This document shows positions 1-11,600 of a DNA stretch of 64,000 nucleotides, piece after piece. A program made the position numbers and the translations under genes. Origin of the DNA: Daldinia sp. FL1419. Its lineage: Eukaryota; Ascomycota; Sordariomycetes; Xylariales; Hypoxylaceae. Location: the NCBI GenBank assembly GCA_025201765.1, contig MU623454.1, positions 58,378-122,377 of the forward strand, written 5' to 3'. Under the pieces are notes generated by a model. The model did not search any database and had not been told where the DNA came from. It worked only from the letters and a program-made list of their open reading frames with translations. Positions within the stretch are counted from its first letter, which is position 1. Each line of letters opens with the position of its first letter.

Positions 1-777
1 TCCCACTCCCACTCCCAATCGCAATCGCAATCACAATCACAATCCCGGTCCCGGTCCCAATCGAAATCGCTGAAATCAACTCCCCTCCGAATCCGCAACC
101 GCGGCCGTCGCGCCGTCATGCTACGCATGCGCATCAACAGCGAAGCCGACGCCTACGGGCCGGACTGCGGCACCGATCCGTTGATCGGCCACCATTACCA
201 CCACGCCAACAGCAGCAACGGCAACACCCACGAATCGGAAGGGAGATCGTCGTCGCGATTGCGTGCCCCGGCGCCGGCGCATCTCGGCCCGCCGATCTTG
301 CCGGCGCTGGATCTGGATCTGGAGCTGTTGAGCGCGACGCTGTTGGCGCCGTGGGCCTTGGATAGTTGGGGGTTCCAGTCGGCCGGGTCGAGAAGAGGAT
401 CCAGGAGGGAATCCTTGAGGAGTTTGGTGAGGGGTGGGAGTAGGAGCAGAAGCCGGAGTCGGAGCAGTTGCAGCAATGGTGGTGGTGACGGCGGCAGTGA
501 AGGGGATAGTAGTGATACTGAGAACGAGAACGAGAGCGAGAGCGAGGGCGAGAGTGATAATAGTGTTAATCGTAGCGAAGGTGGTAATGGGCAAAATAGC
601 GAAAATGGAAACGAGGAAGGGGGCGAGAGCGAGGGCGAGAATAGGGATATAAACATCGAAAGCAACGATGGCGACGACGGTGCTGGAGAGAGGAATATTG
701 CCGAGAGGAGTATTAAAAGCGGCGTTGGTCCAAGTTGTAATTCTAGTCTGCAGTCGATGCGGGCGAGGACTTTATAG
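1..777 (+). CDS. C-terminal fragment of a Ser/Arg- and acidic-rich low-complexity protein (5' truncated by window)
   Basis: The reading frame is open from base 1 to a TAG at 775-777, so the ATG at 118 is probably internal and the window cuts the gene. About 258 residues are visible. They start with alternating Ser-His/Ser-Gln/Ser-Arg dipeptides, then a less repetitive stretch (about residues 40-135) with the hydrophobic patch LLSATLLAPWALDSWGF, then an Arg/Ser block, and finally a long acidic Glu/Ser/Asn/Gly-rich tail. No catalytic or known domain is recognisable. The low complexity suggests a disordered regulatory or nuclear tail, which is only inference. Antisense frames are also open here because of the biased composition, so the coding call rests on frame continuity through the edge and is moderate. 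Confidence 0.55.
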   Translation, partial: SHSHSQSQSQSQSQSRSRSQSKSLKSTPLRIRNRGRRAVMLRMRINSEADAYGPDCGTDPLIGHHYHHANSSNGNTHESEGRSSSRLRAPAPAHLGPPILPALDLDLELLSATLLAPWALDSWGFQSAGSRRGSRRESLRSLVRGGSRSRSRSRSSCSNGGGDGGSEGDSSDTENENESESEGESDNSVNRSEGGNGQNSENGNEEGGESEGENRDINIESNDGDDGAGERNIAERSIKSGVGPSCNSSLQSMRARTL

Positions 778-1691
778 TTTATTACATGGTTAACCACACG
801 GAAGAGAGGGAGGAGGGAAGAGAGATATTATATACATGTAGGTCCTGGGAGCGAAAGATGCATTTATTGTGTTGCCAATATCACTGGCGTTAGGGGCTGT
901 CATAAGGAGGAATACGTTGGCGAGGGCTGTATGTTGTCGCATAAGGATGATTTAGATGTTATGTGTATATGTATACCACTTTATCATTCCGATTTTTAAT
1001 GATTATTCTCGACTAGCTGGGTGTATGGCCAAGGACGCTTTCGAGTTGTGATGATCTTACTCCAAAGAATCCTTGAATGCCTAATTCTAGTCTTGTACTT
1101 TTGATCTTACATGAGATGGAGACGCCTTCAATCCCACTTGGGATGCTTGTACTCGTAGATATTAGTCGTCATCATTACTTCCGTCTTTCGTGTGCATCTA
1201 ATCCTTATTAATCGCACAGAATATCACGTCCAAAAAGACAAGAACAGGGCTCATCTCGCGATTGAAGCCAAAGTATCTCTTTCATTCATGGAATACAATG
1301 CTTTGGGTAGCTACTCTGCAGAGGGCTGCTCATAATGCCTTTTTACCCATCAAAAAAATGGGAGTTCCAAATGGTGGTATCATAACCGGGGGACCGCAAC
1401 GGTCCCTATGTCAGATCTTCCCCCTTTTTGCTTTCGTTATGCCAACAAAACATCGGTACCGACTTGGTAGAAGACCGCCTGCACTCGAGGTTTTCTTTTC
1501 TTCTTTTTCTTGACGGATTTACATATAGGTACTCGAAGATGCTGACATGTGACGCCGTCACATTCGTACGTTGCCTTCTGACTTTCGGTATGGCAGGGGT
1601 ATAGCGATCTAGGCTCAACGTAAACTCCCGGACACCTTCAAACCTTGTATCCACGCTTGTCCAATGCGTGGTATCAAGATTTGCCGGACGC
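778..1691. other. Intergenic region between converging 3' ends
   Basis: This stretch separates the stop of the truncated plus-strand gene from the stop of the minus-strand PP2A gene, so it should hold two 3' UTRs. I see no convincing ORF, tRNA or repeat. Short ORFs near 1262-1513 and 1406-1654 lack protein-like composition. Confidence 0.6.
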
Positions 1692-3091
1692 TTAGAGGAA
1701 ATAGTCTGGTGTGCCTGTCCTTGAAGTTAGTCTTGATGTCATTAGGGGAATAAAAACAGTCGATAAAAACTTACGTCGGGAAACCATCGGCTCGCCAGCC
1801 CTTGGACACGGGTCAAACTGTAAGCTGCACCCCGTGGTTAGCATGTATTTCGAGCAGTTGACCTCCAATATAGGTGCACTTACAAGGTGTACTTCAAATG
1901 CTCATCAATCTCCATAATGGCTGCTTGGTTGCCACATCTGTAGCAGTAGTTGGGTGCTGAGTGATGATTAGGAGGTTGCTCTCGAGGTGGGGGATAACGG
2001 CGACTCACCAGAGAAGATAGTTACCACGTTTCTGTCTTGCGACCAGTTATATCCTTCCATGACCAGTTGATGAGCTCGGGCGATTAGGGTCAAACCATTG
2101 TTATGGTTAAATGCCTCGGAGATATCCTGACCAAAGGTGTACCCGGCACCGCGAGGGCTGATACCCCAACCGCATCGGTCATCCGGGTCGGACCAGAGTA
2201 GGTCGCACATGGGACCCTCGTGAGGAACCTCCTGAATTCGATCAAGCGCTCTGATGTTATCTAGGGTATCGATGCTAGGTGAAAGACCACCATGAAGACA
2301 GAAAATTTGGTTGTCGATGAGGGCAGTTAGAGGAAGATAGTCGAAGAGGTCGGTGAAGAATTTCCAAACATTGGCATTACCATACTTCCGAAGACATTCG
2401 TCGTAGAAACCGTACACTTGGGTAATCTGGCGGGACTCGTGGTTACCGCGCAGAATGGTGATGCGTTGAGGGTATCGGATCTTGAGGGCGACTAGGAGTG
2501 TTACCGTTTCGACGGAGTAGTATCCTCGGTCGACGTAGTCACCTATATCTAGACGTTAACCACCATATTCCCTATATAACTCTTGATATTATTGCTACTG
2601 TCATAGTAGAAACGCACCCATGAACAAATAGTTTGTATCGGGGTTGGGACCGCCAATTTTGAAAAGTTCCATCAGATCGTGGAATTGACCGTGGATATCG
2701 CCACAGACCGTTACCGGACATTTCTAGATAAACGTGAGCAGAAGCTATCATCGTAGAGTATAGGAAGACGTACCACCGGCTGGACGTTGGATTCTTCCTG
2801 TAGGACTTCCCTCGCCTAGACAATATGCCAATATTAGTATGTTGTTTTTGTGGTGAGACATGACAAAACTGAAAACTAAAAACTAAAAACTAAAAAATAA
2901 AAATAAAAATAAAATGACATGCGATGGCTCACCTTCTCGCAAAGCCTCTGAACATCAGATTCCGCAAGCTGCTTGCAGTTCATCAAACTTTCGATCCAAC
3001 CGTCTAAGGTGGGGATTGTTGTAGGCTCTGAGGGGGGCATCGGTGCCAATTCAGCAGGTACTCGCCCAACGTCTTCCATATTGGTATCCAT
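1692..3091 (-). CDS. Serine/threonine protein phosphatase PP2A catalytic subunit
   Basis: Seven exons on the minus strand (3091-2933, 2815-2774, 2723-2618, 2542-2009, 1956-1884, 1824-1775, 1714-1692) give 328 residues, the usual length for fungal PP2A catalytic subunits. The protein shows the metallophosphatase signature set: GDIHGQ, GDYVDRG and LRGNHES, then a conserved phosphatase core containing NQIFCLHGGLSPS and IFSAPNYCYRCGNQAA. It ends in RRTPDYFL, the C-terminal tail whose Tyr and terminal Leu control B-subunit assembly through phosphorylation and methylation. It dephosphorylates Ser/Thr sites as part of a trimer with A and B subunits in cytosol and nucleus. The start at 3091 (MDTNMEDV) follows upstream non-ATG codons in frame and matches fungal orthologues. 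All introns are GT-AG; the first (2816-2932) is A-rich. Confidence 0.97.
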
Positions 3092-4145
3092 GATGATTAG
3101 ATCGGGTGGACCAATATTCAAGTCGCACGAGGGGAGCTACGTTATTGTATCCGTTCTATCTAAAATAAAATAAAAAGTAGTATCGCGGTTTAGTTCGCGA
3201 AGCCTAAGCGAGAATCGTTGCTTCGACGAGAGTCAAAAGGGGGGTTGTTGACTCGGGATGACGTTTGGGAGCAACCGGTAATAGGAGCGCGGCGCCTCGC
3301 TTTTGGATTGAAAGTGGTGGTTTGATTTCTGGGAGTGGGGCTTGGAGAAAGGGTATCGTCGCAGAAAGAGGAAGAATAAATAAAAATTTGCAAAAAGTTT
3401 TATTAATCGTAAACTCGCTCGATATTTCTTTATTTTTTTTCTGGTGAGAGAGGAAAGATGGTTATCTTGTCGCGTGTTCAGAGGTGTTAGTGGGATTGAA
3501 GGGGGTTTGTGGTCTTGTATGGGTATTGTGGGAGAGTTTGTCACGGGCGATTACGAAGTAGGATTTTTCCCTGTTTGACGGATATATCAAGAAGGCGGTA
3601 CATGTATATGTAGGTTGGACTAGGTTGGACTTTTACAAAGGGATAACATATAATAGGTACTAGCCAGCCCATGCTTTTAGGTACCCAAAGTACCCAAAAA
3701 GTACCTAACATAGGTACTTGATCCCCTTATCCAATTAGCTGGGTATAAGGGCAACTACAATGTACTACGTACCTCCGCATTGTGTACCACGTACGTCAGT
3801 CGCCACTTAAAATTGCGGCTCTTTTCTTTCACCCCACCCCCGAAGCCCCTTACGCCCCCTATATGTATGCCCTATATGCACCTAATCCTCTACGCTATAT
3901 GTATGCTATATATGACCTATATCCAAGTCGCCCAGGTTACCTCTTTGGGTAAATGTAATCTTGTAAGGCTGCAATCATCTACCCAGTCAAGCGACTGACA
4001 GCTAGGTAGGTCAGTATATTCCCAATAAATCTTTCAACTTATGTAGACCTAGATGTATATAGATTTGCACTCAATAGTACCAAGATAAATCGATCAGGAT
4101 TATGTTCAAAGTGCGAGAAGACCGTATCAATAATACACCAGAGGC
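3092..4145. other. Intergenic region, PP2A promoter side
   Basis: The region lies upstream of the PP2A gene and downstream of EXO84. It holds several copies of the short AGGTACC/TACCTA motif (about 3655-3720) that recurs in the intergenic DNA of this window. ORFs in 3190-3544 are AT- and Ser-rich shadows. I see no further gene. Confidence 0.55.
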
Positions 4146-6308
4146 TTACGCCAACCCAAGTCCAACTGGACCGTTAGTCTTCGTGTCTGGAGGTTCTCTG
4201 CCTACCAAGTCTCCAAAGTCCAACTGTACTTCCGCAAGCATCTCGGCGTGGATCTTGGCTCTCTCCATGCATTGCTGCCATACAACGCCGTCCCTCTCCG
4301 TGCTACTTAGCTGCCTTGCTAAAATTACGTTGAAAGCATCCACTTCCTCCTTGGCCCACTTCACACAAGCGCTCATCATCGTCTGAGGGAAGCAGCTTTG
4401 AAAGCAGCTTACCGTATTTTTGATTATACTAAAATAGACAAACGAGATTTGCCAGATGTAGAGGTGAAGGTCGCCCTGGAAGATGCATTGCCTATTTTGG
4501 GTCAGTAAACGGAAAATTCGGAACCTTGGCGTCTTCTAGAGACCTACCTCGAACGCTTCTGAATCAAATCACTACGAGCCTTAAGATACGCATCTCTGGC
4601 ACGATCCTCGAACCCTAGCCTATTAAGCCACTCGACGTTTCGTCTCGCCTTAAGCGGCTGACTATGCGCGTCGACGAGTTCTCGTATAATCAGACCAGCT
4701 AACTTTGAGCATCTCTCTTCGATCTTGAAGTCGATAAAGTCTTGCGCAATAACGTTATTCTTTAACCCACGGGCAAGCTTCTGCATCTTCTCGACGCGAT
4801 CGACTGCCAAATCAAACTTTTGAAGGGCGATGTCGATGTCAAGCTCATCCATCTGACCTTCAACCCAACGAAGATTTTGCTGTTTCCCGTCCACCTCGAT
4901 TAGCATGTCCTTGATATCGGAGAGCGTCTCGAGCAACTCTGTCTTCTGTAACAAACCCGGATCCCGAGAAGCGAAATAGTTAATGGTCTCTTTGGCTTTG
5001 TTATTCGCTTCCATTTCAGACTGCAGGTTCTTTCGTAATTCCTCAACCGCCTTTCGAATGTTTAATAATAAGGCCGATTTCTCGGGATCTTCTTGCTTTT
5101 CTGTTCTGTAGATAAATGACTCCTGGCCCACGCCTCGCACCATGATCGCATCTGCTAGCTTGTTCCTACCGCTGTACGATTCAGAAGTAGCAGCCATGTC
5201 AACAACTTCGATATCCAGAAGCGGCCAACAGCGGTCCGCAACTAATTTAGTAGCTGGGCCGCGCGTGTCGTTCGGGTTATCCGTCTTACGTTTCTTCCGC
5301 GAAGCAATAAGAAGGTGATCGTTGAGAAGGAATATTTGCATGGATCGCCTTGATTTATACGTCGCATTGTCGAGTTCGATCCAGGGTCCGGCATCCTGGA
5401 TAACGTGTCTACCCATCGAATTGGGTAAGAACTTTTGGGAACCCTCGACATTTTTATATAAAACTTGCATCTGGGTATTCCACAGAACTGTTCTATCTGC
5501 CACCGAGCTACGTCTGTCCTTCTTGCTTAAACCAGTGGAGAATTCACCGTTTGCCGAACCGCCATGGTTATTAGATGCGGCCCTAAGCGCATTGGTATTC
5601 GTGGCTAGCTCTTTAAATAAATTGCGCAAGGTACGCATCTCCGATTTCAGTTTTTCGGCTTCCTTGCTAATTTTTATGAACTGCGCTCGATTTTGGTAAA
5701 CACTTTGTTGTAAATCTGCGGAAGCCCTGTTCTTTAACTTGCGTAAGGCGATCTCATAGTCCCTGATCTCGTCTTCAGTAGCCTCGCTAAGGATATTGGC
5801 GACATATTGATCGGGGACGAGTCTCGGGTCTCTGAGGGCTTTCGGGTCTACAATGGGTGGTACACCCCTAGATGAACCACCGCCTGGCCCATCACGCGTC
5901 GGTGGCGGTCGAGATCGCGATGCTTGCTGGTCGTATTTGGAGATATCAAAAGTGGGCATAGAAGGGACTGGGGGAGCAGTCGGGTCGAAGTCACTTGGAA
6001 GATTATTAAAGCGGGTTGAATATCGTCGCTTGACAAGGTCGCCGGTCTAGGGATGGCAATCAGCAAATATAGCATAGAGCCGCAATAGGATCACCACCGC
6101 GTACCTTTCCACCAGTCGAGGGAGGTTGCCGCTGCCGAGGCGGCGGCACGTTATTAGTTCCAACCCTCCCTCCAGTACTACGAGGTACTGGAACACCATC
6201 GTTGGGGATAGGATCAGAAATCTGGCGAGGCGCGCTGATGGTGGGACGGCCCTTCCTCTTGGGACCGCTTCGGAGCGAGATCTTGCTCCTTTCCTTCTCC
6301 TCAGACAT
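4146..6308 (-). CDS. EXO84: Exocyst complex component Exo84
   Basis: Three exons (6308-6105, 6046-4548, 4491-4146) give 682 residues, normal for filamentous-fungal Exo84. Exon 1 has the basic fungal N-terminus with KGRPTISAPRQIS; exon 2 opens with TGDLVKRRYSTRF. A coiled-coil/Vps51-like region (about residues 115-220) is followed by a PH-like domain (about 255-385, with VLYKNVEG and IFLLNDHLLIASRKKR). The C-terminal helical region ends with FVYFSIIKNTVSC and MMSACVKWAKEEVDAFN, matching known fungal Exo84. The exocyst tethers secretory vesicles to the plasma membrane at growing tips, and Exo84 is one of its membrane- and GTPase-facing subunits. The third exon uses the acceptor at 4492-4493 and removes a TAG that would otherwise stop the frame at 4544. 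Introns are 58 and 56 nt. Confidence 0.95.
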
Positions 6309-7206
6309 GGTGGGTGCTTAGGACGAGATCAAATAGGGAGGAAATGAAGTTGGTTTAGCTAGGAATCATTCGGCGCTTTTTAAGTATGATGTGAATCGTT
6401 CGAAACGTCGATAGGTTATCTATCAATCGGTCGAGAACCAGCTTAGAACGGGGAATGAGGAATGAGCGACAAACGTAGGTAATTGAGTTTGCGTCTCACA
6501 GAATTATTACAAGTTGGGAGTTGAAGGTCGAAGGTCGAAGGTTTGGACGCGCGGGCTGGGCTTTGAGGCTGAGCACAGACATTCAATTGCTTCATATGCC
6601 AACCTGCGACTCCTGCGCTCCTGCCTACACTTTACAGTAGTAGGCAAGGCACTACCTACCTATGCGGGCACCAGGTATGTACCTAGGTATCCATCAATGT
6701 ACCTATTAATGTACAACAGACCTAGTAGGAGGTAGGTAATTAAATAAAAGTTTGCTCTTGTAGGTAGGTTAGATGTACTTACAATGTATTATCTAAAATC
6801 GGCCGGAATTATTTGACGGCGGGCAACACTAAACCTAATTAATCTTTTAGCGTTACAGGTAATACCTCTGATAACAAGGATCCGAGGCTGAACCGCGATT
6901 GCACGTCACGGTATCGAAGTTAGGTACGGAATACAAGGAGCATTGAAAAAAATTACGGAAGAGGCTGCTTTTTTTGCTCTAAGTCCCTGCTTTAAGTCCC
7001 TGCTCACCAACGAAGCAACTCTACCGAGCTTCTACAAATCTCAGTCGCATACTTGGACAGGACAAATATTTAGACATCTCTTTGATCCATCTTGAAATTA
7101 ATATAGATCGGTTATCGTAACCACCCACCAGTCCAGCTAATTGGCCCCTCAATCCTGATTTCTCGTCCCTCATTTTCAACCCTTCCAATCGTCACACTCT
7201 ATCAAG
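6309..7206. other. Divergent promoter region EXO84 / TOM20
   Basis: About 0.9 kb separates two divergent starts, so both promoters should lie here. It contains ACCTAGGTA-type motifs near 6655-6700 and 6760, and a pyrimidine-rich leader immediately upstream of the TOM20 ATG. No other coding sequence is convincing. Confidence 0.6.
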
Positions 7207-8072
7207 ATGGTCCAACCGAGTACCGTATTAACGATATCCGCCGCCACGGCTGCAACAGGTATTTTAGGTATATAAGAATTTATTTTAATGTCTACCTTGC
7301 AATCTTCCGCTATACATATATATTTTCTTCCTAGTTATCGTTCTGGTTGGGCTCCAAAAAAAAAAGGAATAAAAAAGAACTAATCATGTGTAATAGCCTA
7401 TGCTATTTACTTCGACTACCAACGTCGCGCGGACCCCAACTTCCGACGAAACTTACGGCGTGAGGAACGAAGGCAAGCGCGCGCTGAGAAGGAGGAAGCT
7501 GTAGCGCAGACCAAGCAGAAGCGCAAAGATATTCAGAAGGCCGTCGACCAAGCCACAGAAGAGGGCTTTCCCACCGGCGTTAATGAGAAGGAACAGTTCT
7601 TCATGGATCATGTCCAAAAGGGTGAACTCCTCGCCGCCGACCGTAAGTCACATGCGCAGATATACCCCTCGTCTATGCTACGGGGTTAGGGACAGCAGAG
7701 GGAGCAAGGTGTTGTCGTTTCGTGTTGAGAAAGCTTGGCAGAAGCCATTCCGAGATAAAGAGCGCTAACATATTGCGATCCTATAGCTTCGAGCACAACA
7801 GAAGCTGCTCTAGCTTTCTACAAGGCTCTCAAGGTATACCCAACCCCTGGGGACTTAATTTCTATTTACGATAAGACCGTGGATAAGGTAAGGAGACATC
7901 ACCACTTATATGAGCGCACCACGCATCAAGCCACGAGTAACTTGCTAATTCCATATTCCCCAATCGCCAGCGTGTACTAGATGTCCTAGCAGAAATGATC
8001 GCATACGATAAGAACCTCGATCTAGGCGGCGGCATCAACCTCTCCGATCTGCCCAGCGCTGGTCTGGACTAG
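7207..8072 (+). CDS. TOM20: Mitochondrial import receptor subunit Tom20
   Basis: Four exons (7207-7267, 7397-7642, 7787-7887, 7971-8072) encode 169 residues. The N-terminus is a hydrophobic anchor that runs into AYAIYFDYQRRADPNFRR, the characteristic Tom20 sequence just after the membrane segment. A charged RREERRQARAEKEE linker and a TPR-like receptor domain follow (FPTGVNEKEQFFMDHVQKGE, then ALAFYKALKVYPTPGDLISI). The acidic/glycine-rich end LGGGINLSDLPSAGLD is also typical. Tom20 sits in the outer mitochondrial membrane and binds the amphipathic side of presequences, passing precursors to the Tom40 channel. The coding phase across all three introns closes exactly. The open frame at 7583-7768 reads through a donor and is not the product. 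Confidence 0.93.
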
Positions 8073-8562
8073 AATTCCATCTGGACTAATGCGCTCTAAA
8101 CCTCCACTCACCTCTACAGACTTATAATGGGGACGGTCACTCGGTTATGCTCTCTGCTGAGGTTGATTGAAAAGTAGGAGACCAGATATACCGTCTCGTC
8201 TAACTCCCTGAGTATCCGTGGTCCGCGTTTTAAAAAAATACAAAAATACGAGACCTAGGTACTATACACAAACACGAAAACACACCCATACCTACTCGCA
8301 CTCACACATGGATACCTTGTATGATATATGATCCGGCGCGGTCGGCTAGGTGGGCTTGCTGGCCGTAGGCTGCCGGTTATTCCGCTATAGAATAAGGGTG
8401 GCTACGCTGTACATTTTTCATGATAATGTCTGGTGGCCGGTATAGACAAATTATGGATCATGATTCATTTCTTCTATTTTTGCGATTGCTCAAGCCCACC
8501 CCGTGTATAAATAAGTACCACCTATCTCAACTGTGATGATAAATATCCATGTATCTACCTAT
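8073..8562. other. Intergenic region between converging TOM20 and TYW1
   Basis: This is the space between two converging stop codons and should hold both 3' UTRs. It is AT-rich and has no ORF worth reporting. Confidence 0.6.
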
Positions 8563-10983
8563 CTAGGAGACCTCGATCTTCCTACCCTTACGATCGACTC
8601 TCACGTCCCGTGGGTCGAAACCACCGTTGCCCCAGGTCGCCCACTCGGGCGTCTCCGGTCCCATGTACTCCTCCGGCGTCCAGTCGCCGTCGGCGCCCCT
8701 TTCTTCGAGTAGCTCGAAGAAGCGCTGGTAGTCTATCCTAGTGTGCCACTTTCCATCTACTCTAAAACGTTCGCTAGCAATGAGCACGCAGCAGCTATGC
8801 GCGTGTTCAGCTGCAATGCCATACTTCAGTCCACGCTCACGGAGCTTATTATCGAGCGCCGTGACGAACTCGGTAACTTCGGCATAGAAGGGAACGTTAG
8901 CCATGCTCAGACCTGCACCGGCGCTGCTAGATGTGCCACAGTATGTAACACCCTTGATCTCTACGAAGCAAGGCAGACCCTTCTCTACGAGGTCCGCATA
9001 GCCCTCAACTTCGTCCTCGACATTGAAGCCCTTAACAAGGGTCAATCGGAATACAGTACGTTGGCGGAAGCGTTTCTCACGTAGGATATCCAAGCAGCGT
9101 TGGAAGCGCTCCCAGAAGTCGCGATGTAGCGGCCTGTCGATCTTACGTAGGGACTCCTTGTTGCTAGCGTCAATGGACACGTACAGCTGCGTCACGGCTT
9201 TGAGAGCCGCGAGCTGCTCCGGGTGTTGGGCGTTGCAGACAAGGAACGATGAAATGCGCTCGCCATGCAGTAATGCTAGGAATTCGTTGATGTGCGGGTA
9301 GAAGATAGGTTCGCCGACCAAGCTTAGTGCGCAATGCCTTATGCGCATTGCTTCGGCGAACCTTTCAGCCCTGACACCGGGAATACCGCGCAACATTTTG
9401 ATTTTCTGATAGTGCCCAGCCTTGACGCCGTCAAAAATCATCTCGGGCGGGTCAACAACCCAACGCCAAGTAGTTCCGACAGGATTCGTTCCGTGGCGCC
9501 AGCAGAATACACACTTGTTAGAGCATGATAGCGACGGAGTGGTCTCCATGCATTGATGCGATGCGATACCATAGAATGAAAACTTGTAGCAAGAGCCGCG
9601 CCCGCGTAATGCTGACTTGGTCCATCTGCAGATCTTTACCCCTGAATGCGATCCGACGATGGAATAACCCTGTTTAGTTAAGGAGGCATATGTAGGCGAG
9701 TTCTTGGGTACCATCTCCTTGATAGTTTGAGGCGGTCTCTTCGATTTTGGTTTATTATACGTAGTGAAATCCACGGCGATTGGCGCGGGACTGTTTGACG
9801 TTTCCGTGTCATTTCGAGAAGTCTTCATAATCCTCCCGAGGTCTTCGACATCATCAATATTTCCGGAGCGCCCTTTTTTAGGCTTCTTCATCGTTGCTTG
9901 TTCATCGATAACGACTTCTCCATCATCTTCGCCAGAACCATATTCATCTTCACTTTCCACATCATTCCCACTACCGGGTACCCCCTCGCCTAAAGACCCT
10001 GTACGGGCGACATGTTTCAAGATGTCCGCCACGCCATCGGTCCACTCTCCGAGCCTTTCTTTAAGGTCCCGTTTCGCGTCTGCCATTCCCAAAGGGAAAG
10101 CCCTCTTTCGGCTCGTGAGCCTGGCCATCCATTTGTCCACTTCCTTAGCTTGGAAACAGAATCCTTCATCTTCGGTTGGCCACCCTTCTCGGTCGCCCAA
10201 GCCAAAGACCGAATAGCCAAGTAGACCGGATAGTGGCGCGGTATCAATTCTGAAGTCATGGTGGGTTTCCGTTAGATGCTCTAGGAAATTGTCGTTGATA
10301 GAATCGATATTGTAACTGGGTACTAGAAGGAGGTAAAAATAATCTACCGGTGTGTTGCCGTCTGCCGGTTTGGGCGGGCTGATGAAATATTCGTCATAGT
10401 CCACTTGGGCTAAATCTAGGACAAGAGGGTTTAAGAAAGATCTCTCAGCGCCGTCGATATTTTCTTCCAATAAGGTTCCTAGAGTCTGGGCAATCCCATT
10501 GGCGGTCCTCTCCGTACTTCCAGTCAAGGAGGAGTAGAATACGAGTGTTTGTATTGGTGTTTTGGGTTCTTCGTACTTGCGGGCACTTTCTGTCCTTCGT
10601 AACTCGCCCTTTATACGTCGCGGCCCGATAGCAGTAGGTTCCTTTACCTTTTCTTTTAGCGGTTCGGTCTTTGCTTCTTTGCCCTTCTCTTCTAGAATTT
10701 TATCGTCGCTGCTTATAGCAGTAGTCTTTGAGATCTGTTGATCGGATTTGAAAGTGTCGATAGGGATCTTGGGTTTCTGGCGCAGCTCTACGAATAACCA
10801 AAGTATTGCTAAAATTCCAGTCGTCGCAAATAGTATCGCGGGTCGATGGTCATGCCATACATCAAGGAAGCCTAACCAGATAGTTATAGGTAAGCGGGGA
10901 TTTTCTCATAAATTGATATAATCAATCTTACCTTGTACAGTCCCATTGACATCTGAGCCCAATCCCCCTATTCTGCTCGTCAT
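8563..10983 (-). CDS. TYW1: tRNA 4-demethylwyosine synthase, membrane-anchored (TYW1)
   Basis: Two exons (10983-10932 and 10871-8563) give 786 residues. The order is: a single predicted membrane segment (about residues 28-46, PAILFATTGILAILWLFVEL), a charged linker, a flavodoxin-like FMN domain beginning near residue 124 (TLVFYSSLTGSTERTA, GLLGYSVFGLGDREGW), an acidic spacer, and a radical SAM domain. The Fe-S triad CSNKCVFC (CX3CX2C) lies near residues 466-474. The family condenses N1-methylguanosine-37 of tRNA-Phe with pyruvate to form the tricyclic base on the way to wybutosine; the flavodoxin part supplies electrons. The short first exon (MTSRIGGLGSD) is inferred from a clean GTAAGA donor and TTAG acceptor that keep phase. 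The anchor suggests action at the ER face, which is inference. Confidence 0.95.
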
Positions 10984-11600
10984 CTTTGGTCGCTGTTATG
11001 ACAGAAAGATTTCCCTATGCCGGGTTGAAAAGTTCGCGGGGCAAAACGTCGCAATCGTATACTCACATTAGTTAGTACGTTAATTAACTAGTTAGTTAAC
11101 CTAACTTAGTAGAATAGAATTTTGGAGGGGCATTAGCTAACCCGATAAGCCCCCCAGTACCCCAGATGTCTAAAGCTAACTTGCAGGACTTGTAACTTGT
11201 ACATATTTCTAACCGATTAGTGTATATGGATAACGATTTCAATATTGTCTACGTTAGGTGCCTAGGTTAACTTTTTGTAGGTACTTTGTACCCTACAGGA
11301 CACCTCCATGAGAATCTTTTCGAGTCGATATACATAATTGAAAGCATATATTGGGGAGCTAATTCATTAAAAGAATAGCAATTCACTCGTATTTCATACA
11401 TAAAGGCGTAACGTCATTCCTTGCTACATATTTTCTTCGACCTACCACCCCTAAAATGCCCCTAAAATGCCCTTAAGGTATACCTAACAATAAACAATGT
11501 GTCCCACGAATAACTTCAGTATTTCTTGCTTACAACACTTGTTGGAACCATAACGTATTTAATCATATGTAGATGTCTCTGCGTTTTTGTCTTAGGCTGG
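10984..11600. other. Intergenic region upstream of TYW1
   Basis: This 0.6-kb AT-rich spacer separates the TYW1 start from the 3' end of the next minus-strand gene. It has repeated GTTAGT/TTAACTAG words (11065-11110) and a TAGGTGCCTAGGTTAA motif near 11258. I see no gene. Confidence 0.55.

Noticed and set aside
121..797. Antisense frames opposite the first gene
   Set aside because: They consist of Ser/Leu/Pro or Thr/Ala low complexity that mirrors the plus-strand composition. The plus frame is open through the window edge.
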